Below are positions 44,573-53,679 of a stretch of DNA of 64,000 nucleotides, piece after piece. Position numbers and translations under genes: made by a program. Source of the stretch: Methanolobus sp. (GTDB lineage Archaea > Halobacteriota > Methanosarcinia > Methanosarcinales > Methanosarcinaceae); NCBI RefSeq assembly GCF_016278385.1, contig NZ_JADQBY010000008.1:1-64000 (forward strand), in the 5' to 3' direction. Every line of letters starts with the position of its first letter. Within the stretch, counting starts at the first letter, position 1. Under the pieces are notes generated by a model. It was given only the letters and a program-made list of their open reading frames with translations. It did not search any database and was not told the DNA's origin.

Positions 44573-45749
44573 TCAGCACAACGTCCACTTTGCTTCCTTC
44601 TTCGTATCCTTCCACGTTCTCAGGGATTATTACAAACCCGTCTGATTTTGCGATGGAGCTCAATATGCCAGCACCTGCTGTCATTAGTGGCCGGGCGATA
44701 TCTCCGTCAAGGATTACTCTTGCATAACTGACGTATCCTTCTCTGGACATAATTTTGCCACTCAGGGTGGCTCTTATTGTGGTTTCGGGTATGTCTGGAA
44801 TGTTTCCTGCCTTGCGCAGCGCAGACTTCCCAAATGCAAAAAGTGCTACAAGGCCGGCAGCAGGGTATCCTGGCATACAGAGGATTGGCACATTGTCTGC
44901 AACACCAAGAGCAGTGGGCTTTCCAGGGCTGAGTCCAACGCCGTGGACTAATTTCTTTCCAAGTTTCTCAACAACCGCAGGTACATAATCCTTATCTCCC
45001 ACGGAAGTTCCGCCGGACACAACAATCATATCAGTGTCAAGATTCGCTTTTATTATGTCCTCTATGAGTTGTTTGTCTTCCGGGACAATATCACAGTATC
45101 GTGCAATTCCGCCCCATTTCTTCACATACTCTCCTATCATGAGGCTGTTGATGTCAAGTGTCTTACCTGGTGGCGGGACATCATCTCCTGGTAATGGCAG
45201 GAGGTCTTTACCGGTAGGTATTATGGCAACAATGGGTTTTGCGTATACTTTTACGTTATTGATTCCAAGTGATGCAAGCACTGCAATATCGCATGGCCTG
45301 AGAAGATGGCTTTTATTGAATATAATCTCATTCTTCCTTACATCCTCTCCGATCTCTCCAACGTTCTTGCCAGGGTGAACCTGCGCTCTGATCTCGATCA
45401 TATCTCCAATGGATATCGTATCTTCCATCATAAGCACGGCATCTGCATCGTCAGGAACGCAATCTCCTGTATTTACCGGGGCACATGTGCCTTCAATAAC
45501 TTCATCTGTTACCTGTAGCATCACGGGGTTCGTAGGTGATGCACCCATGAGGTCCACAGACCTGACTGCAAAGCCATCCATTGCAGAACGGCGATAATGA
45601 GGTACATTACGAGGTGCGAGTATGCTTGTTGAGAGCACTCTGCCAATGGATGATGTCGCAGGAAGCAGTTCTGTCTTTTCCATACCTTTTATTTCGGCAA
45701 GAAACATCTCTTTTGCTTTTCCAACGTCTGTACGTTCTCTGAATAACAT
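44565..45749 (-). CDS. moeA: Molybdopterin molybdotransferase MoeA
   Basis: 394 aa. MoeA ligates molybdenum or tungsten to adenylylated molybdopterin. Visible parts: HYRRSAMDGFAVRSVDL (about residues 50-66), MIVVSGGTSVGDKDYVPAVV (MoCF-binding motif), LSPGKPTALG and CMPGYPAAGLVALFAFGK. Full length. It lies 18 bp downstream of the MoaD-like gene and overlaps crcB. Confidence 0.92.
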   Translation of the reverse strand: MLFRERTDVGKAKEMFLAEIKGMEKTELLPATSSIGRVLSTSILAPRNVPHYRRSAMDGFAVRSVDLMGASPTNPVMLQVTDEVIEGTCAPVNTGDCVPDDADAVLMMEDTISIGDMIEIRAQVHPGKNVGEIGEDVRKNEIIFNKSHLLRPCDIAVLASLGINNVKVYAKPIVAIIPTGKDLLPLPGDDVPPPGKTLDINSLMIGEYVKKWGGIARYCDIVPEDKQLIEDIIKANLDTDMIVVSGGTSVGDKDYVPAVVEKLGKKLVHGVGLSPGKPTALGVADNVPILCMPGYPAAGLVALFAFGKSALRKAGNIPDIPETTIRATLSGKIMSREGYVSYARVILDGDIARPLMTAGAGILSSIAKSDGFVIIPENVEGYEEGSKVDVVLIE

Positions 45750-45767
45750 TCCGGAACCACCTTAAAA

Positions 45768-46049
45768 TTATCCGCCTGAAACCGGGGGGAATACTCCCAT
45801 CTCATCACCGTCACTCAGGATCGTATCAAGCCCTTCCATGTGTTTGATGTTGTTCCCGTTAAGGAACACATTAATGTAACCACAAAGTTTCAGCTCTTCA
45901 CCTGTTTCAAATATAAGTTCATTCAAGGATGGATATTGTTCTGTAAGGGAAAGCAGAACTTTCTTTACAGTATCCCCTGTTAATGATAATGAAGAAGTTT
46001 GTGCAATCTCTCTTAAGTTTGCAAAGAGTTTCACTTTAACGTTTGCCAT
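45768..46049 (-). CDS. MoaD/ThiS-like ubiquitin-fold sulfur carrier
   Basis: 93-aa beta-grasp protein ending in GG (VFPPVSGG), the activated C-terminus used for thiocarboxylation or conjugation. Opening VKVKLFANLREIAQTSSLSL and DGDEMGVFPPVSGG are MoaD-like. Being upstream of moeA suggests molybdopterin synthase small subunit, but archaeal relatives can also be protein modifiers (SAMPs). Confidence 0.85.
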   Translation of the reverse strand: MANVKVKLFANLREIAQTSSLSLTGDTVKKVLLSLTEQYPSLNELIFETGEELKLCGYINVFLNGNNIKHMEGLDTILSDGDEMGVFPPVSGG

Positions 46050-46157
46050 GGGGACATTATTCCATACGGATATGTTATAAAACTAATCCATGTCAGAATG
46101 AGATAGTATGCACTGATAGTCATAAAACAGTAATAAACAACAATTAAAAAGTTCTGG

Positions 46158-46232
46158 TGGGATAGCGCGGATTTGAACCGCAGTCCAAGCGTCCCAAACG
46201 CTCGAGGATGGACCAAGCTACCCTACTATCCC
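46158..46232 (-). tRNA. tRNA-Pro (UGG)
   Basis: 75-nt tRNA on the minus strand. The acceptor GGGATAG pairs with the 3' part ending CTATCCC plus discriminator A. The anticodon loop is TTTGGGA, giving anticodon TGG (Pro), and the T arm has GGTTCAAATCC. The CCA end is not encoded. No intron. Confidence 0.95.
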
Positions 46233-46330
46233 AATCAGATTCAGAAGGGTAGCTCTCAAATAGCATATATTGTATAAATAGGTTTCGTGAGGACGAGTAT
46301 GCCATGTACAAAAACGAAGATAAATTCCGA

Positions 46331-46346
46331 AAAAAACATGTTTTTT
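46331..46346. terminator. Palindromic A/T hairpin
   Basis: AAAAAACATGTTTTTT is a perfect palindrome just beyond the 3' end of the ABC permease relic on the minus strand. It could act as its terminator, or simply be an AT-rich palindrome. Confidence 0.3.
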
Positions 46347-46347
46347 G

Positions 46348-46623
46348 TCACTGGTCACCTGCTCTATCAAAAGTCCAGCTCCCAATTCCCATCATTATCA
46401 GGGCAAAAGCCGTGATGACTGTCAGGGATAGGGCAATAGGCACATCAGGTGCTTCAAGCAGCATCCACCTAAAAGCTTCCACACCGTATATCAGGGGATT
46501 GAGGTGGACGGGGATGCTAAGCCATCCGGGCATATTCTCCATGGGGTAGAATGCCGTGCTGGTCATAATAGTTGGAAACGTGATGAAGGTCATCATCTGG
46601 AAACCTTCGGCAGAATCGAATTC
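46348..46623 (-). pseudogene. 3' relic of an ABC-2 type permease gene
   Basis: About 90 codons encode only the C-terminal end of an ABC-2 (NodJ/DrrB-like) exporter permease: AEGFQMMTFITFPTIMTSTA, FYPMENMPGWLSIPVHLNPL, IYGVEAFRWMLLEAP, and a last membrane segment. The similarity stops abruptly 15 bp before the end of ubiX, and no ATPase or permease N-terminus is nearby. It is a deletion remnant. Confidence 0.75.
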
Positions 46624-46637
46624 CTGAACGGTTCATC

Positions 46638-47189
46638 TCACTCCCAGCGTTTGTACACGTCGTTATCAATTCCCATCAGGTCAAGGGCACGTCCGGCCAT
46701 GGAATTAACCAGATCATCAATTGTCTGTGGTCTGGAGTAGAAGCCGGGGCTTGCAGGAAGTATTATCCCACCAGCTCTTTGAAGTCTGAGCATGTTCTCC
46801 AGATGTATCTGGTTAAGAGGTGTTTCACGGGGCATCAGAACAAGTTTTCTTCTCTCTTTCAGGCAGACATCGGCAACCCTCCCAAGCAGGTTATCTGACA
46901 TACCACCTGCGATCTCTCCGAGTGTTTTCATACTGCAGGGTGCCACAATCATCCCGTCGAATCTGTGGGAACCGCTTGCAATGGGTGCCGTGAAGTCATT
47001 TTCATCGTATACTGCATCCGCTAGTCCTTCCACATAACCGACATCATAGTCCGTTTCAATCTCTATTATCTGTTTTGCAGCTTTTGTAATGACCAGGTGT
47101 GTCCGAATGTCTGTCTGCGATAGTATTTCCAGTAACCTTATCCCGTACGCAGAGCCGGATGCTCCGCTGATTCCTATTACAATTTCCAT
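46638..47189 (-). CDS. ubiX: Flavin prenyltransferase UbiX
   Basis: 183 aa. UbiX prenylates FMN to prenyl-FMN, the cofactor of UbiD decarboxylases. Motifs: EIVIGISGASGSAYGIRLLE (about residues 2-21), GMIVAPCSMKTLGEIAGGMSDN, LVLMPRETPLNQIHLENML and PASPGFYSRPQTIDDLV. Some archaea including Methanosarcina use a UbiD-type anhydromevalonate phosphate decarboxylase in isoprenoid synthesis, which needs this cofactor. It overlaps the LpdD-like gene by 1 bp. Confidence 0.93.
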   Translation of the reverse strand: MEIVIGISGASGSAYGIRLLEILSQTDIRTHLVITKAAKQIIEIETDYDVGYVEGLADAVYDENDFTAPIASGSHRFDGMIVAPCSMKTLGEIAGGMSDNLLGRVADVCLKERRKLVLMPRETPLNQIHLENMLRLQRAGGIILPASPGFYSRPQTIDDLVNSMAGRALDLMGIDNDVYKRWE

Positions 47190-47548
47190 TAGACTCCCTC
47201 CTGAATTATGACTGACAGCTCATGGATCATTTCCTCTGAAACAGAGACGATTTCTTCTATTTCATCTTTAGTGATATTGTCCAGATGAATACCAACGATA
47301 AATACGGATGTCGATTTACAGTTCTCGCTCATAACATTCGCACCAAGTGCCGCAATTTCAGTTTCCCTGTGTCCCGGGGTTGTGATCACAGATGATGATG
47401 CTCTGCCTGACGCCTTATCGTAAAACCCTACTGCCACTGCTCCAACATGTGCATCTCCACCTGTCAGACAGGCAATGTAGTCATCGCCCTCTTTTTTCCA
47501 GTCAAGTGTAAGACTTATCATGTTTGTATTTTTTTTGATATAGTGCAT
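47189..47548 (-). CDS. LpdD-like prenylated-flavin chaperone candidate
   Basis: 119 aa (or 110 from an internal ATG). HVGAVAVGFYDKASGRASSS and VITTPGHRETEIAALGANVM resemble the LpdD/gallate decarboxylase subunit D family, described as assisting loading of prenyl-FMN. Translationally coupled to ubiX downstream (1-bp overlap) and nearly touching the HD gene upstream. No UbiD is in the window. Confidence 0.68.
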   Translation of the reverse strand: MHYIKKNTNMISLTLDWKKEGDDYIACLTGGDAHVGAVAVGFYDKASGRASSSVITTPGHRETEIAALGANVMSENCKSTSVFIVGIHLDNITKDEIEEIVSVSEEMIHELSVIIQEGV

Positions 47549-47549
47549 C

Positions 47550-48752
47550 CTATCCCTCTATTTCGGTTAGACGGAACTGTTTTGTTACCTTCTTGGTGTC
47601 AAAGAAATTCCTGGCTGCCTTAGCAACATCTTCTCTGTGTTCCTTTGGTGTGTAGACGCCCATCTTCCAGTTATCAAAATGTGCCTGCTCAAGGGTTGCA
47701 ACAATATTTGAAGCTTCATCCAGCCGTACCATCCTGTGATTAATCTTTACCAATGCCTTCATTTCTGCAATTTCCGGGCTCTTTGGTATGTCTATAAGCA
47801 CGCTTTCCGCTTCAATTCCCACATCCTCCGCTATTTCCGCTTCAACTCTCTTGATGTTCCTTCGATGTCTGAGTACTCCCTCCCCAACTTCGTCAAACCC
47901 GACGTATAGTGCTCGCTTATACAGTTTTCTATTGTCCAGTCGTTGTGCAAGTTCTCCGGCGTAACCGTCATCATTGCGGATCATTTCAAATACTCTGGAA
48001 TCGTTCATTTTCCTAAGGTCAAAGGGGTTAAGTGCTTCCTTTTGAATCAAATCGTCAACGGCCCTTATGAACATTGTTTCTGCTATCCTTGAAACGTGAT
48101 GGTAATAAACAGACGGATGCATCAGGAACCTTGACACCAGAAGTGATTCAGCTGCTTTCACACCGCCGGCAGTGACAACAAGTTTGTTCTCATAGAACTT
48201 CATCTCGTTAATGAGCCTTACGTGGTCTACAAGACCAAATGCTACTCCTGTATAATGCGAATCTCTTACAAGATAGTCCATCCTGTCCACATCTATCTCA
48301 CTGTTGAGTATCTTGCCAAGGTCTGTCTTTCCCTGGATATGGTTCTCAATACTGGCAGGGTTTAAACCATTTTCATTAAGCACTTCTCCGAGTTCACCTG
48401 CTCTCAATATATCCCGGACATCCTCATGCCGCTTTCTTGTATAATGTTTTGTAAGTCCTTCGGTAACATGTGAGAACGGACCGTGTCCAATATCATGAAG
48501 AAGAGCTGCAATTCTCAGTTCTTCTTTTTCATCATCAGAGATTGAATCTATTTTATTTGTGAGCATGGTTGCCAGGTGCATTACACCAAGGGAATGTTCA
48601 AAACGGGAATGGTTTGCCCCCGGGTATACAAGATTTGAAAGCCCAAGCTGGCTTATTCTTCTTAAACGCTGAACCTGTGGTGAATCTATAATTGATAGCG
48701 TGAGTGGATCAAGTTCTATATAACCATGAATCGGATCACGGATGACTTTCAT
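47550..48752 (-). CDS. HD-domain phosphohydrolase (dGTPase-like)
   Basis: 400 aa. Starts VIRDPIHGYIELDPLTLSII, then QVQRLRRISQLGLSNLVYPG and the metal motif H...HD in NHSRFEHSLGVMHLA and AALLHDIGHGPFSHVTEG, with the late Asp in EIDVDRMDYLVRDSHYTG. This is the SAMHD1/dGTPase-like YdhJ architecture of archaea; the substrate is unproven. It heads the HD-LpdD-UbiX unit and diverges from cofD. Confidence 0.87.
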   Translation of the reverse strand: MKVIRDPIHGYIELDPLTLSIIDSPQVQRLRRISQLGLSNLVYPGANHSRFEHSLGVMHLATMLTNKIDSISDDEKEELRIAALLHDIGHGPFSHVTEGLTKHYTRKRHEDVRDILRAGELGEVLNENGLNPASIENHIQGKTDLGKILNSEIDVDRMDYLVRDSHYTGVAFGLVDHVRLINEMKFYENKLVVTAGGVKAAESLLVSRFLMHPSVYYHHVSRIAETMFIRAVDDLIQKEALNPFDLRKMNDSRVFEMIRNDDGYAGELAQRLDNRKLYKRALYVGFDEVGEGVLRHRRNIKRVEAEIAEDVGIEAESVLIDIPKSPEIAEMKALVKINHRMVRLDEASNIVATLEQAHFDNWKMGVYTPKEHREDVAKAARNFFDTKKVTKQFRLTEIEG

Positions 48753-48809
48753 ATATTTTAAATACGCTTCATCTTATAATGATATTCCGATAACAGGACG
48801 AGGAAGAAC

Positions 48810-49730
48810 ATGATTATTTTATCAGGTGGTACTGGAACTCCCAAATTATTGAATGGTCTTCGTGAAGTATTTCCGGAGAAAGACCTCACTGTTGTTGTTA
48901 ATACAGCAGAGGATATATGGCTATCAGGCAACCTTATCACTCCTGACATCGACACTGTACTCTACCTTTTATCAGGCAGGTTGGACAGTTCACGCTGGTG
49001 GGGTGTAAAAGAAGACACCTATCGTACCCATGAGGCAATGAAGGCAGTAGGGCATAATGAGGTCATGATGCTTGGTGACATTGATCGCGCAACCCACATA
49101 ATGCGTTCAGACCTTATCAGAAATGGGCATACACTTACAGAAGCCACAAATCAGCTTTGTAGATATTTTGAAGTAAATGCAAAAGTGTTACCAATGTCTG
49201 ATGATCCAGTTTCTTCTATGGTAATTACTCCGGAAGGAAAAATGCACTTCCAGGATTTCTGGGTTGGAAAACGTGGGGAACCAGAGGTTCTTGAGGTCCG
49301 TCAGGAAGGCATTGAAAAAGCTTCAATATCTCCTGCTGTACTGGAGGCACTTGAGAATGAAGATGAGGTGCTGATTGGTCCCAGTAATCCCATTACAAGC
49401 ATTGGTCCTATCATTGAACTTCCGGGCATGCGAGATATTCTCAAAAATAAAAAAGTCATAGGTGTAAGTCCTATAATCGGAAATGAGCCGGTTAGCGGAC
49501 CTGCTGGTAAATTAATGACCGCAAGGGGAATTGAAGTTTCATCCTGTGGAGTTGCTTCATATTATTCTGATTTTCTTGACCACATGATAATCGATGAACG
49601 TGATGTGGTCGATGAACAAAAATTCCATAAATATGATTGTAGTGTGTCCCAAGCTGATACTTTGATGAAGTCTGTGGATATAAGCAGCGAATTATCAGGG
49701 ATAATACGTGATATATTCAGAAATATGTAA
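48810..49730 (+). CDS. cofD: 2-phospho-L-lactate transferase CofD
   Basis: 306 aa. CofD transfers the phospholactyl (or related) moiety to Fo to make F420-0. Signature sequence IILSGGTGTPKLLNGLREVF, VNTAEDIWLSGNLITPDIDT, SSRWWGVKEDTYRTHEAM and IGPSNPITSIGPI. Ribosome binding site ACGAGG lies eight bases before the ATG. Stand-alone gene; F420 is the main hydride carrier in methanogenesis. Confidence 0.94.
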   Translation: MIILSGGTGTPKLLNGLREVFPEKDLTVVVNTAEDIWLSGNLITPDIDTVLYLLSGRLDSSRWWGVKEDTYRTHEAMKAVGHNEVMMLGDIDRATHIMRSDLIRNGHTLTEATNQLCRYFEVNAKVLPMSDDPVSSMVITPEGKMHFQDFWVGKRGEPEVLEVRQEGIEKASISPAVLEALENEDEVLIGPSNPITSIGPIIELPGMRDILKNKKVIGVSPIIGNEPVSGPAGKLMTARGIEVSSCGVASYYSDFLDHMIIDERDVVDEQKFHKYDCSVSQADTLMKSVDISSELSGIIRDIFRNM

Positions 49731-49881
49731 AAGTGTACATAATTTTCTCAGTTTTTCTATTTTATCCCTCATGCACCGCTACATATTTTAATGGGTATAT
49801 TTTTATTATTTTAACACATATATTCTGTAATTCTGCATATTAAATCAGGGTACATACAAAACAGACTCTCAAGGTGAAATT

Positions 49882-50289
49882 GTGGGTGATGAATGGAAAA
49901 TAGATATTGACATTCCTGATATAGGAATGATGGTCACGCTTATGACAACTGCGTTGTGCTCGGTAATAATGGGTGCTGCAGAAATTGCTTACACTATGCT
50001 ATGGATCACAGCTTCCTATGTGAGGCATGGGAAAGACTTTTTTCTTGATCTACTGAATGCAAAGGCACTCACATGGACGGCAGAATACATCCTCGTAGCA
50101 GGTTCGTTACTGCTGCTATCATCTATGCTTTTCCTGATGAGTTCTTCATTCTCTTTGTATGAGCTTAACGGACTCGCAAAGAATCCGGAAAAAAAAGTAC
50201 ACGTCAGAATAGTGTTTGCTTTTTTCGTTGGAGGGCTTGTACTCTTGTTCCTTGCTCTAATTTCTGCGATAATTCTTAGGTATCTGTAA
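49882..50289 (+). CDS. Small membrane protein of unknown function
   Basis: 135 aa with about three hydrophobic segments: MMVTLMTTALCSVIMGAAEI (residues 16-35), a second at about 72-90 (ILVAGSLLLLSSMLFLMSSS), and a third at the C-terminus. Starts at GTG after AAGGTG. It precedes the chelatase gene by 57 bp and may be co-transcribed. No family recognised. Confidence 0.6.
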   Translation: MGDEWKIDIDIPDIGMMVTLMTTALCSVIMGAAEIAYTMLWITASYVRHGKDFFLDLLNAKALTWTAEYILVAGSLLLLSSMLFLMSSSFSLYELNGLAKNPEKKVHVRIVFAFFVGGLVLLFLALISAIILRYL

Positions 50290-50346
50290 ATTTAAGTGCA
50301 ACTACAATTACAACTGATAATAATTAATGCTGGAAAAGGCGATAAT

Positions 50347-51471
50347 ATGAGTTCAAGTATCACAGGAACAATAAAAGAAGTTCCAAAAACCGTGGAAGGA
50401 CCTTCACAATACCTTGAGGAGATTTCCCGCAAGGCCACAAGGACAGAAAGGGTACTTTATCCAATAGCTGCCATTGTCGGGCAGGAAAAAATGCTCAGGG
50501 CACTCATATTGAACACAATTAATCCTTCGATTGGTGGTGTTCTTATACGAGGTCAGAAAGGTACGGCAAAATCAACTGCTGTGAGGGGTCTGGCAGAAAT
50601 ATTACCTGACATCGAGGTAGTAGAAGGATGTAAGTTCAATTGTGATCCAGGTGATCAGGAGAAATTCTGCTGGGAATGCATAGAGAAAAAAAGAAAAGGC
50701 ACACTTCGTGTGATAAAACGCCAGAAGAAGGTGGTAGATCTCCCTGTAGGCGCAACTGAAGACAGGGTTGTAGGCAGTCTGGATATTGAAAAGGCAGTCC
50801 GTCAGGGTGTACAGGCATTTGATCCGGGTATTCTTGCCCAGGCAAACCGCGGTATTCTTTATGTTGATGAGATCAACCTGCTTGATGATTTCGTAGTTGA
50901 CGCACTTCTTGACGCAGCCGCCATGAGCGTGAACACAGTTGAGCGTGAAGGTGTAAGTGTCAGTCATCCAGCTGATTTCATTATTGTGGGTAGTATGAAT
51001 CCTGAAGAAGGGGAACTTCGTCCACAATTGCTTGATAGGATAGCACTACAGGTTGAAGTTACAGGTATCTATGATGTTGAACAGCGCATTGAGATCGTAG
51101 AAAGACGGAACAGGTTCAATGACGACCCAAAACAATTCATACGTGAATTTGAAGCTGAACAAGATAAGCTCCGTTCTAAAATCATAAAAGCTATGCAGTT
51201 ACTTCCAAGGGTATCCACTACAAGGGAAAATCTGCGTACAATTGCCGAAATCTGTATCGCTTTTAATGTAGACGGGCACCGTGCAGATATTATGATCGAG
51301 CGTGCGGCCCGTACAAATGCGGCATATGAAGGCAGGGAACGTATCACCAATGATGATATCATAGAAGCATCAGAAATGGTCCTGCCTCACAGGATGCGCA
51401 AGAAGCCTTTTGAAGAGGAAGAGTTCAGTGTGGATCAGCTCAGGGCCGTTGTAGACGGAAAAGTACGATAG
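50347..51471 (+). CDS. Mg/Co-chelatase ATPase subunit, ChlI/BchI-like
   Basis: 374 aa from ATG 50347; upstream frame from 50296 lacks support. AAA+ protein with Walker A GVLIRGQKGTAKSTAVRGLA, a CxnCxxC-like insert (EGCKFNCDPGDQEKFCWECI), Walker B GILYVDEINLLDDFVVDALL and GSMNPEEGELRPQLLDRIAL. In methanogens ChlI/ChlD-type subunits probably work with a CobN-like subunit in metal insertion into a tetrapyrrole. chlD-like follows after 9 bp. Confidence 0.9.
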   Translation: MSSSITGTIKEVPKTVEGPSQYLEEISRKATRTERVLYPIAAIVGQEKMLRALILNTINPSIGGVLIRGQKGTAKSTAVRGLAEILPDIEVVEGCKFNCDPGDQEKFCWECIEKKRKGTLRVIKRQKKVVDLPVGATEDRVVGSLDIEKAVRQGVQAFDPGILAQANRGILYVDEINLLDDFVVDALLDAAAMSVNTVEREGVSVSHPADFIIVGSMNPEEGELRPQLLDRIALQVEVTGIYDVEQRIEIVERRNRFNDDPKQFIREFEAEQDKLRSKIIKAMQLLPRVSTTRENLRTIAEICIAFNVDGHRADIMIERAARTNAAYEGRERITNDDIIEASEMVLPHRMRKKPFEEEEFSVDQLRAVVDGKVR

Positions 51472-51480
51472 GGGTGCAGG

Positions 51481-53055
51481 ATGAGCGAGAGTGAACTTGT
51501 TCAGCGCCTGCGGAGGAATCTTCCTCGCTACTATGGCATAAAAGTGATGTATATAGGTGGTCCTCTGCTCGGGTTGCGTATCCCACGCAACTCTGTTTCT
51601 GAATTCTCAAAGGAAGATACTGAGATCCTATATGAGCAGTTGTATTCAAATATGGAGCAGATAAGGCCTTCAGAGATCGAGGATGTGTATATCATTGCAG
51701 ATTCTGACCACCTTGTAATTGATTCGGATACTTTTTTTGGACCTATTATCGGGGTGCCTGATTCTGCACTTTCCTCTGTTATTAAAAACACGCAGGACAA
51801 CGGATCTTATGATGCCGCTATCGTGCTACCGGATGAAGTTGCAGAGCCTGATCGTTCTTTAGTGGCCGATATGATTCCCGAAGATGCTTTTGCACCGGTT
51901 ACTAATGCTTTTTCTTCTGAAGAAGACTTCGAAATATCGGCCTTTGCAGGTTTATTGGAGCCGGAGGCTGACGATACTGATGAACAGGTTGGAGACGTCA
52001 TGTTTGAGGCACTACGTCCTGTTAAATTGGAAGAACGTGCTTCTGTATCTCCATCCCAGGTTTGCCTTTATGAGTCGGAAATATGTGTAGAGTTAGCTCC
52101 AAGGGATTATGTTCCGATTCTTGGTCATGATGAACTGGAAGATGAATTAAATGTTGATTCATCTCGTGGAAAGTCAGCATCTGATAAGTTGTTTGAAGAT
52201 CTTAAAAATGACAAGACCGTTGGCAAGATACTCAATGACTTTGCCCGCAATTCTCAAAAAAAAAGACTTGCCGTAGGCCGGTTGAAATCAGGACGGCGTG
52301 CAGAGGTACTTACCAAGAGCAAACGTGGTCGTTATGTCAGGTACAGAATACCTGGTGAAAAGATCACAGATATTGCCATTGCTCCCACGGTTCGTGCGGC
52401 AGCACATCATGCAAAGGACGGAAAGATAGAGATCAAAAAGAGTGATATCAGGGAAAAAGTAAGGAGAAGGCGTATCTCCAGTCTTATCAATATTGTTTTT
52501 GATACATCCGGCTCAATGGATGAGCACGAAAAAGTACAGATTACAACAAGTGTAGTCCTTGCCCTGTTAAAGGATGCTTACCAGCGCAGGGACAGGGTCT
52601 CACTTGTAACATACAATGGCCGGTCCGGTGAACTTGTATTGCCGTTCACATCATCGGTGGAAGCTGCAAAGCGTTATCTTGAGAATGTGCCATTTGGAGG
52701 TACAACTCCTATGGCTTCAGGTTTACTTATAGGGCTGGATACCCTTGTCAGGGAAGTCAAGAAAGAGCCATCAGCTGTGCCTATAATGATACTTGTTACT
52801 GATGGGACTGCAAACTCTCCTCTTCATCTGGGGGGTAACATAAGAAGAGAGGTAATACAGATATGTAAACAGATCTCAGATCACCATGTCAATATTCTCG
52901 TAGTAGATATAAGTGACATTGGTTCCAACCTTGCCAAAGAGGTTGCCTTGCATAGCAATGGAAACTATTATCATCCCAAATCACTGAGTAAGGAAGCTCT
53001 GTATTCTGTCATAAAACAGGAACGTGATATAAAGACTGCTTTTATTGCGATATGA
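51481..53055 (+). CDS. Chelatase VWA subunit, ChlD-like without AAA+ domain
   Basis: 524 aa. The C-terminal third is a von Willebrand A domain with the MIDAS motif NIVFDTSGSMDEHEK (DxSxS, about residues 336-350), VTYNGRSGELVLPFTSS, and TTPMASGL. A basic region (KKRLAVGRLKSGRRAEVLTK) precedes it. The first 250 residues are an acidic region unlike the AAA+ domain of bacterial ChlD/BchD; no P-loop is seen. Operon partner of the ChlI-like gene, and a hairpin terminator follows. Confidence 0.82.
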   Translation: MSESELVQRLRRNLPRYYGIKVMYIGGPLLGLRIPRNSVSEFSKEDTEILYEQLYSNMEQIRPSEIEDVYIIADSDHLVIDSDTFFGPIIGVPDSALSSVIKNTQDNGSYDAAIVLPDEVAEPDRSLVADMIPEDAFAPVTNAFSSEEDFEISAFAGLLEPEADDTDEQVGDVMFEALRPVKLEERASVSPSQVCLYESEICVELAPRDYVPILGHDELEDELNVDSSRGKSASDKLFEDLKNDKTVGKILNDFARNSQKKRLAVGRLKSGRRAEVLTKSKRGRYVRYRIPGEKITDIAIAPTVRAAAHHAKDGKIEIKKSDIREKVRRRRISSLINIVFDTSGSMDEHEKVQITTSVVLALLKDAYQRRDRVSLVTYNGRSGELVLPFTSSVEAAKRYLENVPFGGTTPMASGLLIGLDTLVREVKKEPSAVPIMILVTDGTANSPLHLGGNIRREVIQICKQISDHHVNILVVDISDIGSNLAKEVALHSNGNYYHPKSLSKEALYSVIKQERDIKTAFIAI

Positions 53056-53085
53056 CCGTGGAGTTTTTCTCCAACGGTCTGCTTT
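53054..53085 (+). terminator. Terminator after the chlD-like gene
   Basis: GACCGTGGAG (53054-53063) pairs with CTCCAACGGTC (53069-53079) around a T5 loop, with one unpaired A, and is followed by a short T tract. It overlaps the stop codon. Confidence 0.55.
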
Positions 53086-53115
53086 TATATATTGGCAGGT
53101 AGTAAGGCGGTAATT

Positions 53116-53679
53116 ATGTTAGAGATGCTTCATAAATCCCTGTTGAATGCACCGATAGTGCACAGAGGCGATTATCATTATTTTATTCATCCTATATCAG
53201 ATGGGGTTCCTCAGCTTGAACCTGCGCTGCTTGAGGAGATAACTAGTCATATAATGGGAATGGTCAATCAGGATTTTGACAAAATACTTGCTATAGAGGC
53301 CATGGGTATTCCTCTTGCCACAGCACTTTCAATAAAGACCGGAGTTCCCTTTTCAATTATCAGGAAAAGGCCATATGAGCTGGAAGGTGAGGTCAAACTT
53401 TCCCAGGAGACTGGTTACTCAAAAGGTGAACTCTACGTAAATAATGTCATGAAAGGCGACAGAGTGCTTATAGTGGATGATGTGGTAAGTACGGGTGGCA
53501 CTCTTGTAGCACTCATAAATGCTCTTGAAGGCATTGGTGCTGTTATCGTGGATACGATTGTCATTATTGAGCGTGGTGACGGTGTTTCAAGATTAAAAGA
53601 TGAGGGTATTGATGTAAAAACCCTGGTCCGTATTGATGTAACTGAAAAAGGTGTTTCTATAGAGGCTGCTCATGAGTGA
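53116..53679 (+). CDS. Hypoxanthine/guanine phosphoribosyltransferase, archaeal type
   Basis: 187 aa. The PRPP-binding loop is [20 protein letters not shown] (about residues 116-135), and [20 protein letters not shown] and [16 protein letters not shown] are typical of the archaeal purine PRTase family related to adenine PRTases. Purine salvage is the likely role; base preference is not certain. ATG 53116 is chosen since it starts the conserved N-terminus. It overlaps dph2 by 8 bp. Confidence 0.85.
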   Translation: MLEMLHKSLLNAPIVHRGDYHYFIHPISDGVPQLEPALLEEITSHIMGMVNQDFDKILAIEAMGIPLATALSIKTGVPFSIIRKRPYELEGEVKLSQETGYSKGELYVNNVMKGDRVLIVDDVVSTGGTLVALINALEGIGAVIVDTIVIIERGDGVSRLKDEGIDVKTLVRIDVTEKGVSIEAAHE

